A stretch of 64,000 nt of DNA from Fistulifera solaris (Eukaryota > Bacillariophyta > Bacillariophyceae > Naviculales > Stauroneidaceae): NCBI GenBank assembly GCA_030295235.1, contig AP026124.1, positions 1,364,001-1,428,000 of the forward strand. The letters are read 5' to 3'. The translations under genes were made by a program, and so were the position numbers. This document shows positions 11,512-20,775 of the stretch, piece after piece; positions within the stretch are counted from its first letter, which is position 1, and every line of letters begins with the position of its first letter. The notes under the pieces were generated by a model that had not been told where the DNA came from, did not search any database, and worked only from the letters and a program-made list of their open reading frames with translations.

Positions 11512-12051
11512 ATGACCTCAACTGAACACTCTTCTCATCTTTTTGCACGTATCGGAGGACCCAATGCAGTGCGGGATATTGTAGATGAGCTTGACAAAGT
11601 CGTCTCGAACGACCCGGAGCTCATGCGGCTCTTCGACGGTGTCCGACTTTCGCTGATAAAAGTTCACCACCATATGATTCTTCGAATGGCTTTTGAGGGA
11701 GTAACAGTAGAAGCCGAGAGATCGATTCTTTTGAATCATAAGCGTCTTTTTGTTGAAAAAGGACTGAATGGAGACCACTTTGATGCGCTATGCTGCCACC
11801 TCGTCGACGCCCTGGAGCGTTGCAGTGTCGCGCATGAACTTGTCGAAGAAGCCGCTGAAAACATCAGTAAACTGCGCGACTTATTTGAAGACGGAGAAAC
11901 TTCTTGTCAATTTATTCAAACGGAGGAAGAGATCCGACAAGAGCAAAATCTCGAAATCAAGAGTCCTCTGCGGAGTCCCCGGAAAAATCGTAACGTGTCG
12001 GTGAGAGGTGCCTTGCGTCACATATTCTCCCCTTCCGCTCATGCTGCCTAA
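11512..12051 (+). CDS. Truncated (2/2) haemoglobin
   Basis: Single-exon protein of 179 residues; the ATG at 11512 opens MTSTEHSSHLFARIGG, the usual beginning of bacterial-type globins. Family features visible are LFARIGGPNAVRDIVDEL (helices A/B), a Phe-Asp-Gly turn (LFDGV) followed by KVHHHMILRMAF (helix E), a candidate proximal His in LLNHKRLF, and GDHFDALCCHLVDAL (helices G/H). The globin covers about residues 8-125. A ~55-residue basic tail (KSPLRSPRKNRN...) follows and is not part of the family core. Truncated globins bind O2, NO or CO, and in algae are often linked to nitrosative or hypoxic stress. The upstream ATG-containing open frame is judged non-coding because it precedes a TACTCCGTA element. 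Confidence 0.85.
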   Translation: MTSTEHSSHLFARIGGPNAVRDIVDELDKVVSNDPELMRLFDGVRLSLIKVHHHMILRMAFEGVTVEAERSILLNHKRLFVEKGLNGDHFDALCCHLVDALERCSVAHELVEEAAENISKLRDLFEDGETSCQFIQTEEEIRQEQNLEIKSPLRSPRKNRNVSVRGALRHIFSPSAHAA

Positions 12052-12345
12052 ACGATTGAAATTAGATATAGACGCTATAGAATGATGCGCATGCCAATTT
12101 CAGTCGTATAAATTTTAATTTTATCTAGAGTTGCGTGCTGTTATTTCCAGTTTCAAGTGTGAGTCGCCAAGTGACCTTCGGTGTACTTTACATCGCGGAC
12201 AAAAAGTACGGAATATGAAAAAAGAAAACGGTCCAAAACCATCCAACGTCATAACATTAAAACATCCGCATTATCTTCTTATAAAATCGATGGCGCATTT
12301 ACAGATTGTAAAGCATAACGGCATACCTTCAAGTTCTGAAATAAT
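12052..12345. other. Spacer between globin and SpoU methyltransferase
   Basis: 294 bp, A/T-rich, both genes on the + strand. A 75-residue open frame at 12131-12358 is out of frame with the SpoU exon and has no ATG-supported similarity. No RNA gene is seen. Confidence 0.4.
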
Positions 12346-13110
12346 ATGTATTTGTTAATTGAGAACCCGCACAAGGGGAATAATCTCGGTTCTATCATTC
12401 GGTGTGCCTGTGCTTTCGGAATACAAATTGTAGTGGCAGTCGGCTACGAGCAATATTCTGCGGAGGGTAAGCGCGCATGGTGTATCAAAAGTTCCTGATG
12501 CAAACAATACTCATTCCTTACACCTTGTAGGGTCTCACGGTGCATCCAAGAACGTGGATGTAATTGCCTTTCCTACATCGCAACAAGCCGCAGAATATAT
12601 AACGACGGAACTTTGTTGCTCGGAAATAATTGGTTTGCTGGGATCCGTTGAGAACGGCTACAACACTCTACATCTAGGAATCGATGAAAAATCGAACAAT
12701 CTTAGAGCACAGAAGCATGCCACGACAGAGGATTTGAATTTACTGACAAGTGAATCATGCCCAGTCCATGAGTTGAAGGCGAACCCTAATTGCTGTCTCG
12801 CCGTGCATCGGAAATTTGGTCTCCCTCTTGATTTAGCTCAACACTGCTCTCAATTTGTGCATATTCCTGTTCTATCGGGAATATTGGACTCTCCAGCTTG
12901 TATGTCGATCGTTTTGCACGAGTTCACGGAACAGTTTGAGTACACGGAGCAAGGTTTTCGGGGCCAGAAATTCGCAGTTGTCCGACCGAATGTAGAGACT
13001 ATGAAAGCGAAGAGAAGTCAAGAACGCCTGAACAAAAGTTGTTGCGCCACAAGGAATGTGACGAGATTGATCATTACGGAGAAGTGTTCGAATACATCGG
13101 TGATTATTAG
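12346..13110 (+). CDS. SpoU/TrmH-family RNA 2'-O-methyltransferase (frame break near 3' end)
   Basis: Exon 1 is 12346-12466, intron 12467-12530 (64 bp), exon 2 from 12531. Splicing joins MYLLIENPHKGNNLGSIIR (SpoU motif 1, Asn-x-Gly-Ser-x-x-Arg) to GSHGASKNVDVIAF (family S-x-x-A-x-x-N). The motif 2/3 region reads FGLPLDLAQHCSQFVHIPVLSG and ends CMSIVLHEF, close to the family's knot (GLP, cysteine/VxIP, SxNxSxAxxxxLYE), although the canonical Asn is altered. After about residue 165 the frame that stays acidic and hydrophilic (ending VFEYIGDY, stop at 13108-13110) is offset by one base, implying a missing base in TTTT or GGGG at 12956-12964. Without that correction the frame runs to 13186. The family methylates ribose in tRNA or rRNA using SAM; the target is unknown. 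Confidence 0.75.
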
Positions 13111-13629
13111 TCCCCATCACAGAATGGAGCGCAGCGTCTACCCTAGAATGTTCAGTTGTGTGACATTAGCATTGAAGACATTATGAAATCTTCGGCAGGC
13201 TCAGATGACGACTCATCGCCTTAAATTGGAGTACCGCTTAGAGGGTTACAGCGCAACGAGAGGATGAGACGCGCATTTAATAAGAGCCCATCACCCTTTG
13301 TGCATCTTATGGTCCAGTGCGAAGTGCGAATACTAGACGAACTTTATTAGCTTTTAGCTTTATAGAGATAATAGGCGTCTGTTGTATACTACTCCGTAAA
13401 ACCTAAAATAAAATGGAGTAGGTCTTTTCATGGTGGCTATTTTAGGTTATCAGGTCATTGACGGACAAATGACGGACAATGCAGCTAGAAAATCGCGTCA
13501 GCATTCAGCATCCATAGCTTTCATTTCCCATGTTCGTTTCTTCTTTTTCATTTGCGAAAGCTCTAAAACGAAAGAAGCTGATAGAGCAATAACCGCAAAT
13601 CAATCTCCCTGTGTATTAAGTGTATCGAA
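13111..13629. other. Spacer upstream of CMC1
   Basis: About 520 bp with no supported gene. It carries TACTCCGTA at 13390-13398, about 230 bp before the CMC1 ATG. Confidence 0.4.
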
Positions 13630-13971
13630 ATGCCATCATCATCCGAGGCGGAAAATGCGGGCCGTCTGAAGGACTTAGGCCGTGAATCACGACTGTCGTT
13701 CCGAAACATTGCCGAACATCAACTTCGACGTGAGCTGAAAGAAAAGGCACTTGAAATTTGCGATCCGGTGATTAAGACATTTGCCGAGTGTTCACAAGAG
13801 AAAGGCCTCTGGGTCATCTTTTCGTGCAAAGAGCAATTTAAAAAAGTGAATGAATGTCTGAATCAAAACAGCGGAGAAGAAGCATGGCAAAAATATAAAT
13901 CTGAACACCAAAATGAGATTGAAAGCAGAGCTCTTGGAAAAAGAAAATGTAAGGGGCCGAAAAACGAATAG
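13630..13971 (+). CDS. CMC1: CMC1-like twin CX9C mitochondrial protein
   Basis: Single-exon 113-residue protein from the ATG at 13630. Two CX9C motifs are visible, C-DPVIKTFAE-C and C-KEQFKKVNE-C, about 10 residues apart. This is the CHCH fold of intermembrane-space proteins imported and oxidised by Mia40/Erv1. Length, Cys spacing and the lysine-rich tail fit the COX assembly factor CMC1, which stabilises early COX1 intermediates and copper delivery. Assignment to CMC1 rather than CMC2 or another twin CX9C protein rests on overall resemblance. Confidence 0.75.
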   Translation: MPSSSEAENAGRLKDLGRESRLSFRNIAEHQLRRELKEKALEICDPVIKTFAECSQEKGLWVIFSCKEQFKKVNECLNQNSGEEAWQKYKSEHQNEIESRALGKRKCKGPKNE

Positions 13972-14374
13972 CGCGGAGCGGTGGCTTACTTAAGTGCATA
14001 CAATACCTGGTTTGGTCCACCAGTGTTCCTCAACTCGCTCAACAGTTATTGTCGCCTGCGTCGAGCCTGAATCGACGCTTAATAATGAATAAGATCAGGC
14101 TAAAATGGGTTGATGCTCAAGACTTTTGTGCGCTTGCCAATGCAGGACTATGATTTCGTAACGATTTCCACCATTTGTAGCTGTTGAATTATTGGGTTGT
14201 TTTTGCTACAACACTTCCCAGTTTCATTCTTTCGATCCATCGGGACATTGAAAACGTTTAATAGAAGACAACAGCTTTTTATTTGGAATTTGCTGCTGTA
14301 GCTTCCTACCTTATCTACCTATACATAGCTAAACAACGTAAGTCCAGAAAGTGATGGAACGATACTCTTACATT
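13972..14374. other. Spacer after CMC1
   Basis: About 400 bp of A/T-rich sequence leading into the degenerate tandem array. No gene or RNA is recognised. Confidence 0.4.
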
Positions 14375-14698
14375 CCCAGAAAATCTGGGGATGTGGTGTT
14401 TTCACGTGGACAGAAACTCGGGGCATGTGGTGTTTTCACGTCCTCGGAAAATCTTGAGGTCTGATTCTGATGTTGCCCCTTCCGAGAAACTTGGGGCATG
14501 TGGTGTTCTCTCGTCACAGACTATCTTGGCGTGTGATGTTTTCAAGTGCGCAGAAAATCTTGGGACGTAGTCTTTCACATCCCCTGAAAATCTGGGGGTC
14601 AAAACCTAAGCGTGCGGTGTCTTCACGTACCCAGAAAATCTGGTTGAGTGGTGTTTTTACGTGCACACAGAAAATCTGACTACGTGGTGTCTTTTTTG
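14375..14698. repeat. Degenerate ~34-bp tandem array (CAGAAAATCTGGG-type)
   Basis: About nine diverged units of roughly 33-48 bp, each beginning near CAGAAAATCT(T/G)GGG and ending with a (G)TGGTGTTTTCACGT-like stretch. Examples start near 14376, 14411, 14515, 14550 and 14630. Open reading frames across it have no resemblance to proteins. A related CCAGAAATTCTGG array occurs at about 46755-46860 and 52461-52650. Confidence 0.8.
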
Positions 14699-14780
14699 GA
14701 CTTACCCCTTGTATTCCATACCAGATAAAGTTGCGGTACCGGTCGAACTAGCACCGTACTACCAGTACCGTATCATCTGT

Positions 14781-14798
14781 GGTACCGGTACCGGTACC
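14781..14798. repeat. GGTACC triplet run
   Basis: GGTACCGGTACCGGTACC, three copies of the 6-bp palindrome, about 110 bp upstream of the WDR82 start. A longer run sits at 32477-32499, and single copies occur in several other spacers. Confidence 0.8.
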
Positions 14799-14907
14799 AG
14801 CGGTGTTTGCTGTTTTTTGACCATAATTTACCTTGATGAACTGAGGTGCAAATTGCAAAGCGGTTCATTTTCAATCTGTTGTTGCCTTTCGATAACTGAA
14901 AACGAAT

Positions 14908-16004
14908 ATGGACTTTTCACTGCCATCAGCACCGGCCGTTGGGGCAGTTATACCCAGCCGCTACGAGGCAACGAGTATGTGTTATCATGAAAACGGCAAA
15001 CGCTTGTTTGTTGCGTACGAAGCAGGCTCTCTCCTCCAAGCGATCGACTGCATGAGTGGATCGGCAGCAAAACCTGCATTAAAATGCGAGGATGAACGAA
15101 TTCATTGTTTAGAAGCGACGTAAGTGGATTTTTTGGTTTACTTAGTTGTTTTTTTCTCTGTCACAAGAATCGTCATTCTAATTTTTTTCGCACAAATAGA
15201 CACCACGAAGAGTGCGTTCTTATTGCCGGCAAAGGTTCTCCTACCGTCCCTTCGAATCAGAGAAGCGCTATTACTTATTGGTCGCTGTATGATAATAAGA
15301 TCTTGCGGAAATTTCGCGGCCACACTGATCAGATCACAAAAATTTCAATGAACCCCGCCGATGACACCTTTCTCTCGTCTAGTAAAGACAGGACAGTTCG
15401 ACTGTGGTCTGCTCAGTCCGCCGGATCGCTTGCCGAACTAAAACTACCAGGAGATCGTACCAGTAAAGATCCTTTGGCGGCGTTCGATTGTACGGGCCTT
15501 GTGTTTGCCGTGACAGCCAAGATGGCCGAGAACCAGGGACAATATTTACACCTCTACGATGCAAGAAATTACGGTGTCGGCGCCTTCGCAGAATTGAAGA
15601 TAAAACGGGATGATATTGAAAAGGCTTTGCAGAGTTTCGTGAGCGTCAGTCCAGATCAGCTCGCCACATTCAGCCATGCGGATTTTACGTCCCTTCAGTT
15701 TAATACATCAGGTAATAAGATCTTGGCTGGCACTGATCGGGGCATGTCTTTCGTAATGGACGGTTTCGAAGGAACTATTCAAGGGGTCTTCGTCAGTACT
15801 TCACAGCGCCCGGCTGTATCATGTTTCTCTTCGGATGATAAAACCATCATGGTTGGGAATGAAGATGGAAGTATTACTTGCTGGGATGTTGAAACTGGGA
15901 GTATGGTGAAGCGCCTAGATGGGCACCCGGATCCTGTACAATGTATAGCTTCCAATCCGAAATTTGCATCCGCGTCCACGCAAACAGCTTTGTGGACATG
16001 GTAA
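14908..16004 (+). CDS. WD40 protein, WDR82/Swd2 homologue
   Basis: Exons 14908-15119 and 15200-16004 with an 80-bp intron; predicted 338 residues. WD repeats are visible as LRKFRGHTDQITKISMNP...FLSSSKDRTVRLW, ISVSPDQ-like and IMVGNEDGSITCWDVETG stretches, ending with PVQCIASNPKFASAS and an aromatic residue, the layout of Swd2/WDR82. The family's AAFDCTGLVFAV segment (its AAFDPxGLIFAV) and YDARNYGVGAFAELKI are also present. WDR82 is a shared subunit of the Set1/COMPASS H3K4 methyltransferase and of the PNUTS/PP1 transcription-termination complexes. Action in the nucleus is known for the family. Which complex it joins here cannot be seen. Confidence 0.85.
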
Positions 16005-16061
16005 ACAAAACATAATTAAAGCAGAAACGTCGTACATGACTTCTTTCAACTACTAACTCGA

Positions 16062-16436
16062 CTATCCTAAGATATTTTCGTTTTCTCTGTGCCACTGCTC
16101 CAGCGCTTCCTCAACCTGTGTTAACAAGTGGTCCGTCTCACCTCCCAAATCCTCAATAGCGTTCGATAGAACCGCTTTTGGGTCGGTTGTGGCGCTGTTG
16201 GTCTGAATTTTAAGATCGATGTAGTGCACAAGAGGATGCGGGTGGATGTAGCCGGCAAAACGGACATTAGGGTCCCGAAGAAGTTGCATTCTCAATAGAT
16301 TTGCGATTGTATGATCTTCCTTGTTGAATCGAAAGACGCCAGCATTCGCAATCTTCGTATCTGGAGTGTAAACGATCTTTTGCTCGCCGCTACCTTCGTC
16401 GAGGAGAAACGACGATGATCTTTCCGGTGCGTTCAT
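16062..16436 (-). CDS. RPB11: RNA polymerase II subunit RPB11
   Basis: Single-exon 124-residue protein, the usual length for RPB11. Diagnostic features are the MNAPERSSSFLLDEG opening, INKEDHT-type core (RFNKEDHTIANLLRMQLL), the DPNVRFAGYIHPHPL loop and a helical C-terminus. RPB11 pairs with RPB3 to nucleate Pol II assembly. The related AC19/RPAC2 subunit is a lesser possibility, but the N-terminus fits RPB11. It is tail-to-tail with WDR82 (57-bp gap), and TACTCCGTA lies 53 bp upstream of its ATG. Confidence 0.9.
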   Translation of the reverse strand: MNAPERSSSFLLDEGSGEQKIVYTPDTKIANAGVFRFNKEDHTIANLLRMQLLRDPNVRFAGYIHPHPLVHYIDLKIQTNSATTDPKAVLSNAIEDLGGETDHLLTQVEEALEQWHRENENILG

Positions 16437-16488
16437 AGCTTAGTTTGTTCGCCTTCCCCTTTCAAATACACAATAATGCCTTAGTGAT

Positions 16489-16497
16489 TACTCCGTA
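16489..16497. promoter_or_regulatory. TACTCCGTA element upstream of RPB11
   Basis: Exact 9-mer 53 bp upstream of the RPB11 start codon. Recurrence in front of several genes suggests a core-promoter or 5'-UTR role (inference). Confidence 0.45.
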
Positions 16498-17065
16498 AAT
16501 GGTTTGTAAGTTGGAATGTGTAATGTAATGGATGTTATTGTAATGCTCTTTTGTGCTTTTGTTGTCACAGCTTTCAGATCGTTGTGAGTTGCGAGTTGCG
16601 AGTTTGCGAGCTAGCAATCGGCCGAGAAAAGGTACGTCAGGCTGTACGTTGCCTTCCTACGACCGTGAATTAATCGCCGTAACTAAGATGCTAGGTACAA
16701 AAACAGACCTAGTTTTCTCGAAGCAAACTTGACCGATTCTCGTTGGATTTGATATTCATAACAACGAATAAAAGGATGAAAAGACTGCGAATTTCGTCGA
16801 CTCTTGTACGCTCGTTCAGGGACAGGAACGTCGAGAGTACGACGGATGAACGACAAATAGCTAATAATACATCATATCACAAAACAAAGTGTTCATAAAT
16901 AAAATCGGAATGATCAATGACTCCGTTACACAATCCATTCCATCACTTCTTTCTTGGCGTACCAAGTTTATTTCCAAAAGCTTGCATCCAGTCGTGATTA
17001 ACAAGCGAACCGAATCAAGCCCTGCTTGTACACACCTTCGTCTTGTACAGTTCTCTCACGCTCAG
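16498..17065. other. Spacer between RPB11 promoter and SPX gene stop
   Basis: About 570 bp without a supported gene. It includes a short direct-repeat stretch GCGAGTTGCGAGTTTGCGAG around 16590-16610. Confidence 0.4.
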
Positions 17066-18401
17066 CTATGATTGTCGTCCACGCTTTGCACCCTTGGATA
17101 TCGGCGCCGATGCCCCGCTTCGCTTTCTATCATCTACTACGATAGGTGGCCGCCGAACTTCAGAGGCATCTACGAGCGATCGGAGAGAAGACAGCGGGCC
17201 AGTGTGTGTTTGGCTGTCATCGATAGGTGCGATGCTGCTTCTTCGCCTCGCTAAATTCTTCTCGGGGGCGTCTTCCTGGCCGAGAGTCTGTTCATTGAGA
17301 CGACTGATCATATTAATGAAAAGTCGCTCGTCCTCGTACAATGCCTCGTTGCCTTGTTCCAAAAGTGACTTTGACACGTCTTCATACATTTGTTCACATC
17401 GATTGATCATGTCAAGAACTTTGGGGTACGATGCAAAGTTACTCTTCAAAGATAATGTTAGTCGGACAGGAGAAGGGCAACTGCGAACAGGCAAACATCT
17501 TACCTTATTGACTATTTTCGACATGAAAGCGGTACGAGTTTGGTGCCCTGTTACTTTGTCATGCTTCTTCAAGATTTTTGAGAAAGAGCAATACGTCATA
17601 ATTGCAAAAGTCTCGAGGAGCAGCAAATCTTTATAGAGCCTATAAATGCTTTTCGCCGATAACGCCCACTTCTCAGATGCAAGCGCATCTGACCTTTTCA
17701 TAATCTCCATCCCCTCTCTCACCCTTTCCTCTCTGATCGAAAACTCCTGCTGAGCTTTGTCGAAAAAGTGTGACGCTTTCTTGAACTCAACATGAAGTTG
17801 TTTGAAGAAGGCGATCTCACCTGGGTTCCTTCCTAGTTCTTGTTTTTGATGCTGTACATCAGATTCAAGATCCCCTGTAAAATCATCATCGCTGGTACGA
17901 GGATCGCATTGTGGCTGCTCAGATTCACCATGTGCAACACAATTGTCTTGACTGCAGACTTTCAAAGTATCCGATAAACTCATAATCTTCTCCTCTACTT
18001 CTGGTTTCTCCAGGGAGTCGTCCGAAGGAATAAACAAAGGAAGATCTTTTATTAGTTTCTGTAGCACAGTGTTTTGTTAGAGTCATTCTTTCGAAACACA
18101 ACTCAATTGAATAGCAATAACGAGCGAATCGTTGGAAAGAGATTCATTCGCCAAGATTCATTTCATCTACGACATTCAACGCGACTGGAAAATGATAGCA
18201 AAATCCATGAAAACTTAGGTACGGGTACCGGAACGATATGAAGAAGACACTCCAAAGCAGACAATTTTGAAGAACCGATCGCCTTGGACCCGTGACCATG
18301 AGCAGCTTTCTTACCTTGAGCATTTTGTAATTTGTCCAGTACGGTGCCCATTCTGGATCAGAGATATCTACAACTTTCTGCAGATTTTTACAAAACTTCA
18401 T
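17066..18401 (-). CDS. SPX-domain protein
   Basis: Three exons, 18401-18315, 18058-17504 and 17443-17066, with introns of 256 and 60 bp; 339 residues. The N-terminus MKFCKNLQKVVDISDPEW with YKMLKKLIK spans the first intron and is the SPX inositol-pyrophosphate-binding face. The SPX core continues through GEIAFFKQLHVEFKKASHF and ILKKHDKVTG, then the VNK...SNFASYPKVLDMI helix, which only appears when the 60-bp intron is removed. After the SPX domain comes a disordered Ser/Arg tail with no EXS, MFS or VTC domain, so this is an SPX-only protein. The family senses phosphate status through inositol pyrophosphates; in plants and diatoms SPX-only proteins restrain phosphate-starvation transcription. 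The 60-bp intron has no stop codon, so its retention adds 20 residues. Confidence 0.88.
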
Positions 18402-19169
18402 GTTTCATTGTGCGGGGTCTCAGATTACCGAATGTTAGAGCGCTCGTGTTTTGTTTGTTCCGTGCGTTTGTGAGAAGAGGCGTGATGTTGATGTGTCGTG
18501 TGTTTTGGGGGTGGAAAATTCGAGGGGTCCGCGTCCACGTCCACGTTGGCAAGCACACGTAAGAAAATGTACTGAGCAACCAGTAGGAATGCTAGGTACA
18601 TTGTGCTCTACAGTATACGTCAAGGGAGGCTTCGCGGTGCCAGATTTCTTGTTGGATACAAGATACAAGTACCACTGCAATAACTCCGTTCAACCCAAAT
18701 ACTTTATGGATAACAGAAACAAGAAAGCATTTTTATCAATGTTTACTGTTTAACAGTATATCTATTGGATCACCTTATCCTTAACAGCTATAAATGTGGT
18801 TACCATTACGACTCCTTTTGATTTTGGTGTCCTCATCCGTCTCGGTCTCATCACACGCGAGACCATGGACATGGACATTGACATGGACGCCCGCAACGCC
18901 ATACGCCATGGGCAACAGCATTTGTTTTCAGCTCAGATTAAACAGTGTCATATGATCTTTCTTTAACCTGCACGCTCTAGAAAGCCATTGGATCTTTCAA
19001 TCTATCCTGGTCATTGCTTTTGTTGGGTTGGGAGTCTCAATCGACGACACCTGATACGGTACTTGATTCCTCTTCGCACCTTCACAGTGGCGTTTCATAA
19101 GCAAGTATTGTAACTGGTACCGCAAGCACTTCTTCTTCAAGACAAAATAAATTTCACACCTGCGGCATA
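18402..19169. other. Divergent promoter region, SPX / DHHC-like genes
   Basis: 768 bp between two divergently transcribed genes. It holds a short ACATGG-type repeat (18860-18892) but no supported gene. Confidence 0.45.
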
Positions 19170-20171
19170 ATGTCAGCTAATATCTCCAACGAAGTGGAAA
19201 ATTCGCCACCCGAGACTAAGACGACACCCGCCCAAGTCGATCGACGACCTTCGCAACGGCGAAGAAAAATGTAAGTTCTGATATCTTTCAAACCGAATGA
19301 GAGATAAAAAGTGCTCACCATTCTATCTAATTCAGATATGCGGTGTCAACTACGTGGGAACGACAATTAGCAGAAGGTCGGTCGCAGCCTGATGTTCACA
19401 CTTATTTCTGTTGTTGCGCACAGCGCATTGGGAACATGTTCTCGCTTCTTTCGTACCAGGATGGATCGCCGATGGTCATTGCCGGCCCGTGCTGGCCGTT
19501 TTGTGCATTAGTGACGGTCCCTTTGATTCTCGGGGTGTCTGGTACGGTGTGCTACTTTTGATAGTTGACAACAGCTACTCGTCATTGGTGAGTAAAAGAA
19601 AGAAAGTCTCTTTCGGTTAGAATTTTTCTCGATACACTTACAAAGTCGACGCTTTTTTGGTGAACCGCACAGCCTCAATGGCTACTCTATCTGTATATCC
19701 CTGCGGTGCTCTTTGTTCTTTTGAGTCTTTTCTGCGTTAGCTGTCGAGATCCCGGTCTGATGGAGCGCGTGACGGTGAGTGACGGAGAGTCTTATTCATT
19801 TCATAGTAGCGGCATTTTTGTCTGACCTTGGGCTTTGTAAAGGATGAGGAAGCTGGGGAAGGTGGTTGGTTTTGGAATGAGCAAGTAGGAAGTTTTCGTC
19901 CTCCGGGTGCTCTCTACTGTCGAGAATGTGGTGTACTAATTCAAGATTATGATCACTTGTACGTAAAAGTGTGGGCATGTTTTGTGTTTTTGCATCATTC
20001 TAAATTCATTACCCCTTTTCGTGAACATTCTACAGATGTCCTTGGACCGGTACAAGCATTGGCAAGAAGAACATGTGGGCATTTAAAACGTTCGTCATTA
20101 GCGTCAATATGCTTTGCTACTTGTCCATCGGTATTCTTGTTTGGGCACTATTAGACGGTCTAGCATCTTAG
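19170..20171 (+). CDS. DHHC-like protein acyltransferase with a DHLC core and reduced zinc sites
   Basis: Five exons: 19170-19270, 19336-19587, 19673-19774, 19843-19958 and 20036-20171. Exon 2 needs one extra base in GGGG at 19532-19535, restoring LILGG-VWYGVLLLIVDNSYSSL and the phase of the next junction. The protein is about 235 residues with two predicted N-terminal membrane helices, a cytosolic loop and a C-terminal helix. The loop reads RPPGALYCRECGVLIQDYDHLCPW then TGTSIGKKN. It aligns with the DHHC cysteine-rich domain, but the upstream Cys pair, the Cys before V-x-x-(F/Y)DHHC and the Cys of x-C-I-G are missing, and the second His of DHHC is Leu. The acyl-accepting Cys is kept. Activity is therefore uncertain: a divergent S-acyltransferase or an inactive paralogue. 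Confidence 0.7.
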
Positions 20172-20775
20172 TCAATATAAGTTTTTTTTACTTTCTGCCT
20201 TTTAAATAACATGAGCAAGCACGTTCAGTATCCTTGGTTGTCGACAACGTCTATCCGTCAGGTACGTTGGCTCTGCCCTTCCTTAAATTCAACTTGTCGA
20301 TTTTAGTGCGAACCAACAACAACAACAACAAAACTCATTAGTTGAAATTGTTGTGGCTTGAATCGTGAGCTTCGTATTTAATTATTACTGTGGCCCCAGC
20401 TGAAGCCACGACTGGATTTCAGTCATGAGTTATCAACGATTCTTTTGTTCGAGCAGCATACATTGTTACCTTCCGCGTTTTGTTTGCAATCTCCGTGTAT
20501 CAATAGATCCGGATTTTAGTTCTCACTACATTTACAAGTCGAATCCAATGTTGACTCTCATAATGCTCTTGAGTCTTGATCTTCGTAGGAGCCACGACTG
20601 GGTTTCAGTCATGAGACAGCAGACGCCCCCTTTTTCGTTCGTTATCACAGTTCGAAACGTTTCTGCGTTGTTCGCGACTCGCGACGGCGCGATAGAGAGA
20701 AAAGAAAATTTGTAGATGCAAAAATTTACGATAGACACTTACTTGTAGTTCATAATTTCAAACGATTTCTTGACC
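20172..20775. other. Spacer with two copies of a CACGACTG...CAGTC palindrome
   Basis: About 600 bp, no gene supported. Contains (CAA)n near 20313-20332 and two near-identical 24-bp palindromic words at 20406-20429 and 20592-20615. Confidence 0.6.
20406..20615. repeat. Two copies of CCACGACTGG(A/G)TTTCAGTCATGAG
   Basis: Copies at 20406-20429 and 20592-20615, differing at one base and sharing GAAGCC/GGAGCC just before. The arms CACGACTG and CAGTCATG form an imperfect inverted repeat. Six more members are found elsewhere in the window. Confidence 0.8.

Noticed and set aside
12131-12358. 75-residue frame upstream of the SpoU gene
   Set aside because: Out of frame with the SpoU exon and not similar to anything recognised.
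13000-13186. SpoU gene ending at 13186
   Set aside because: That frame turns into Cys/Ser-rich sequence without family features; the offset frame ending at 13110 is compositionally protein-like, so a missing base is preferred.
19796-20154. Short open frames overlapping DHHC-like exons
   Set aside because: They read through the splice sites of the DHHC-like gene and have no own similarity.
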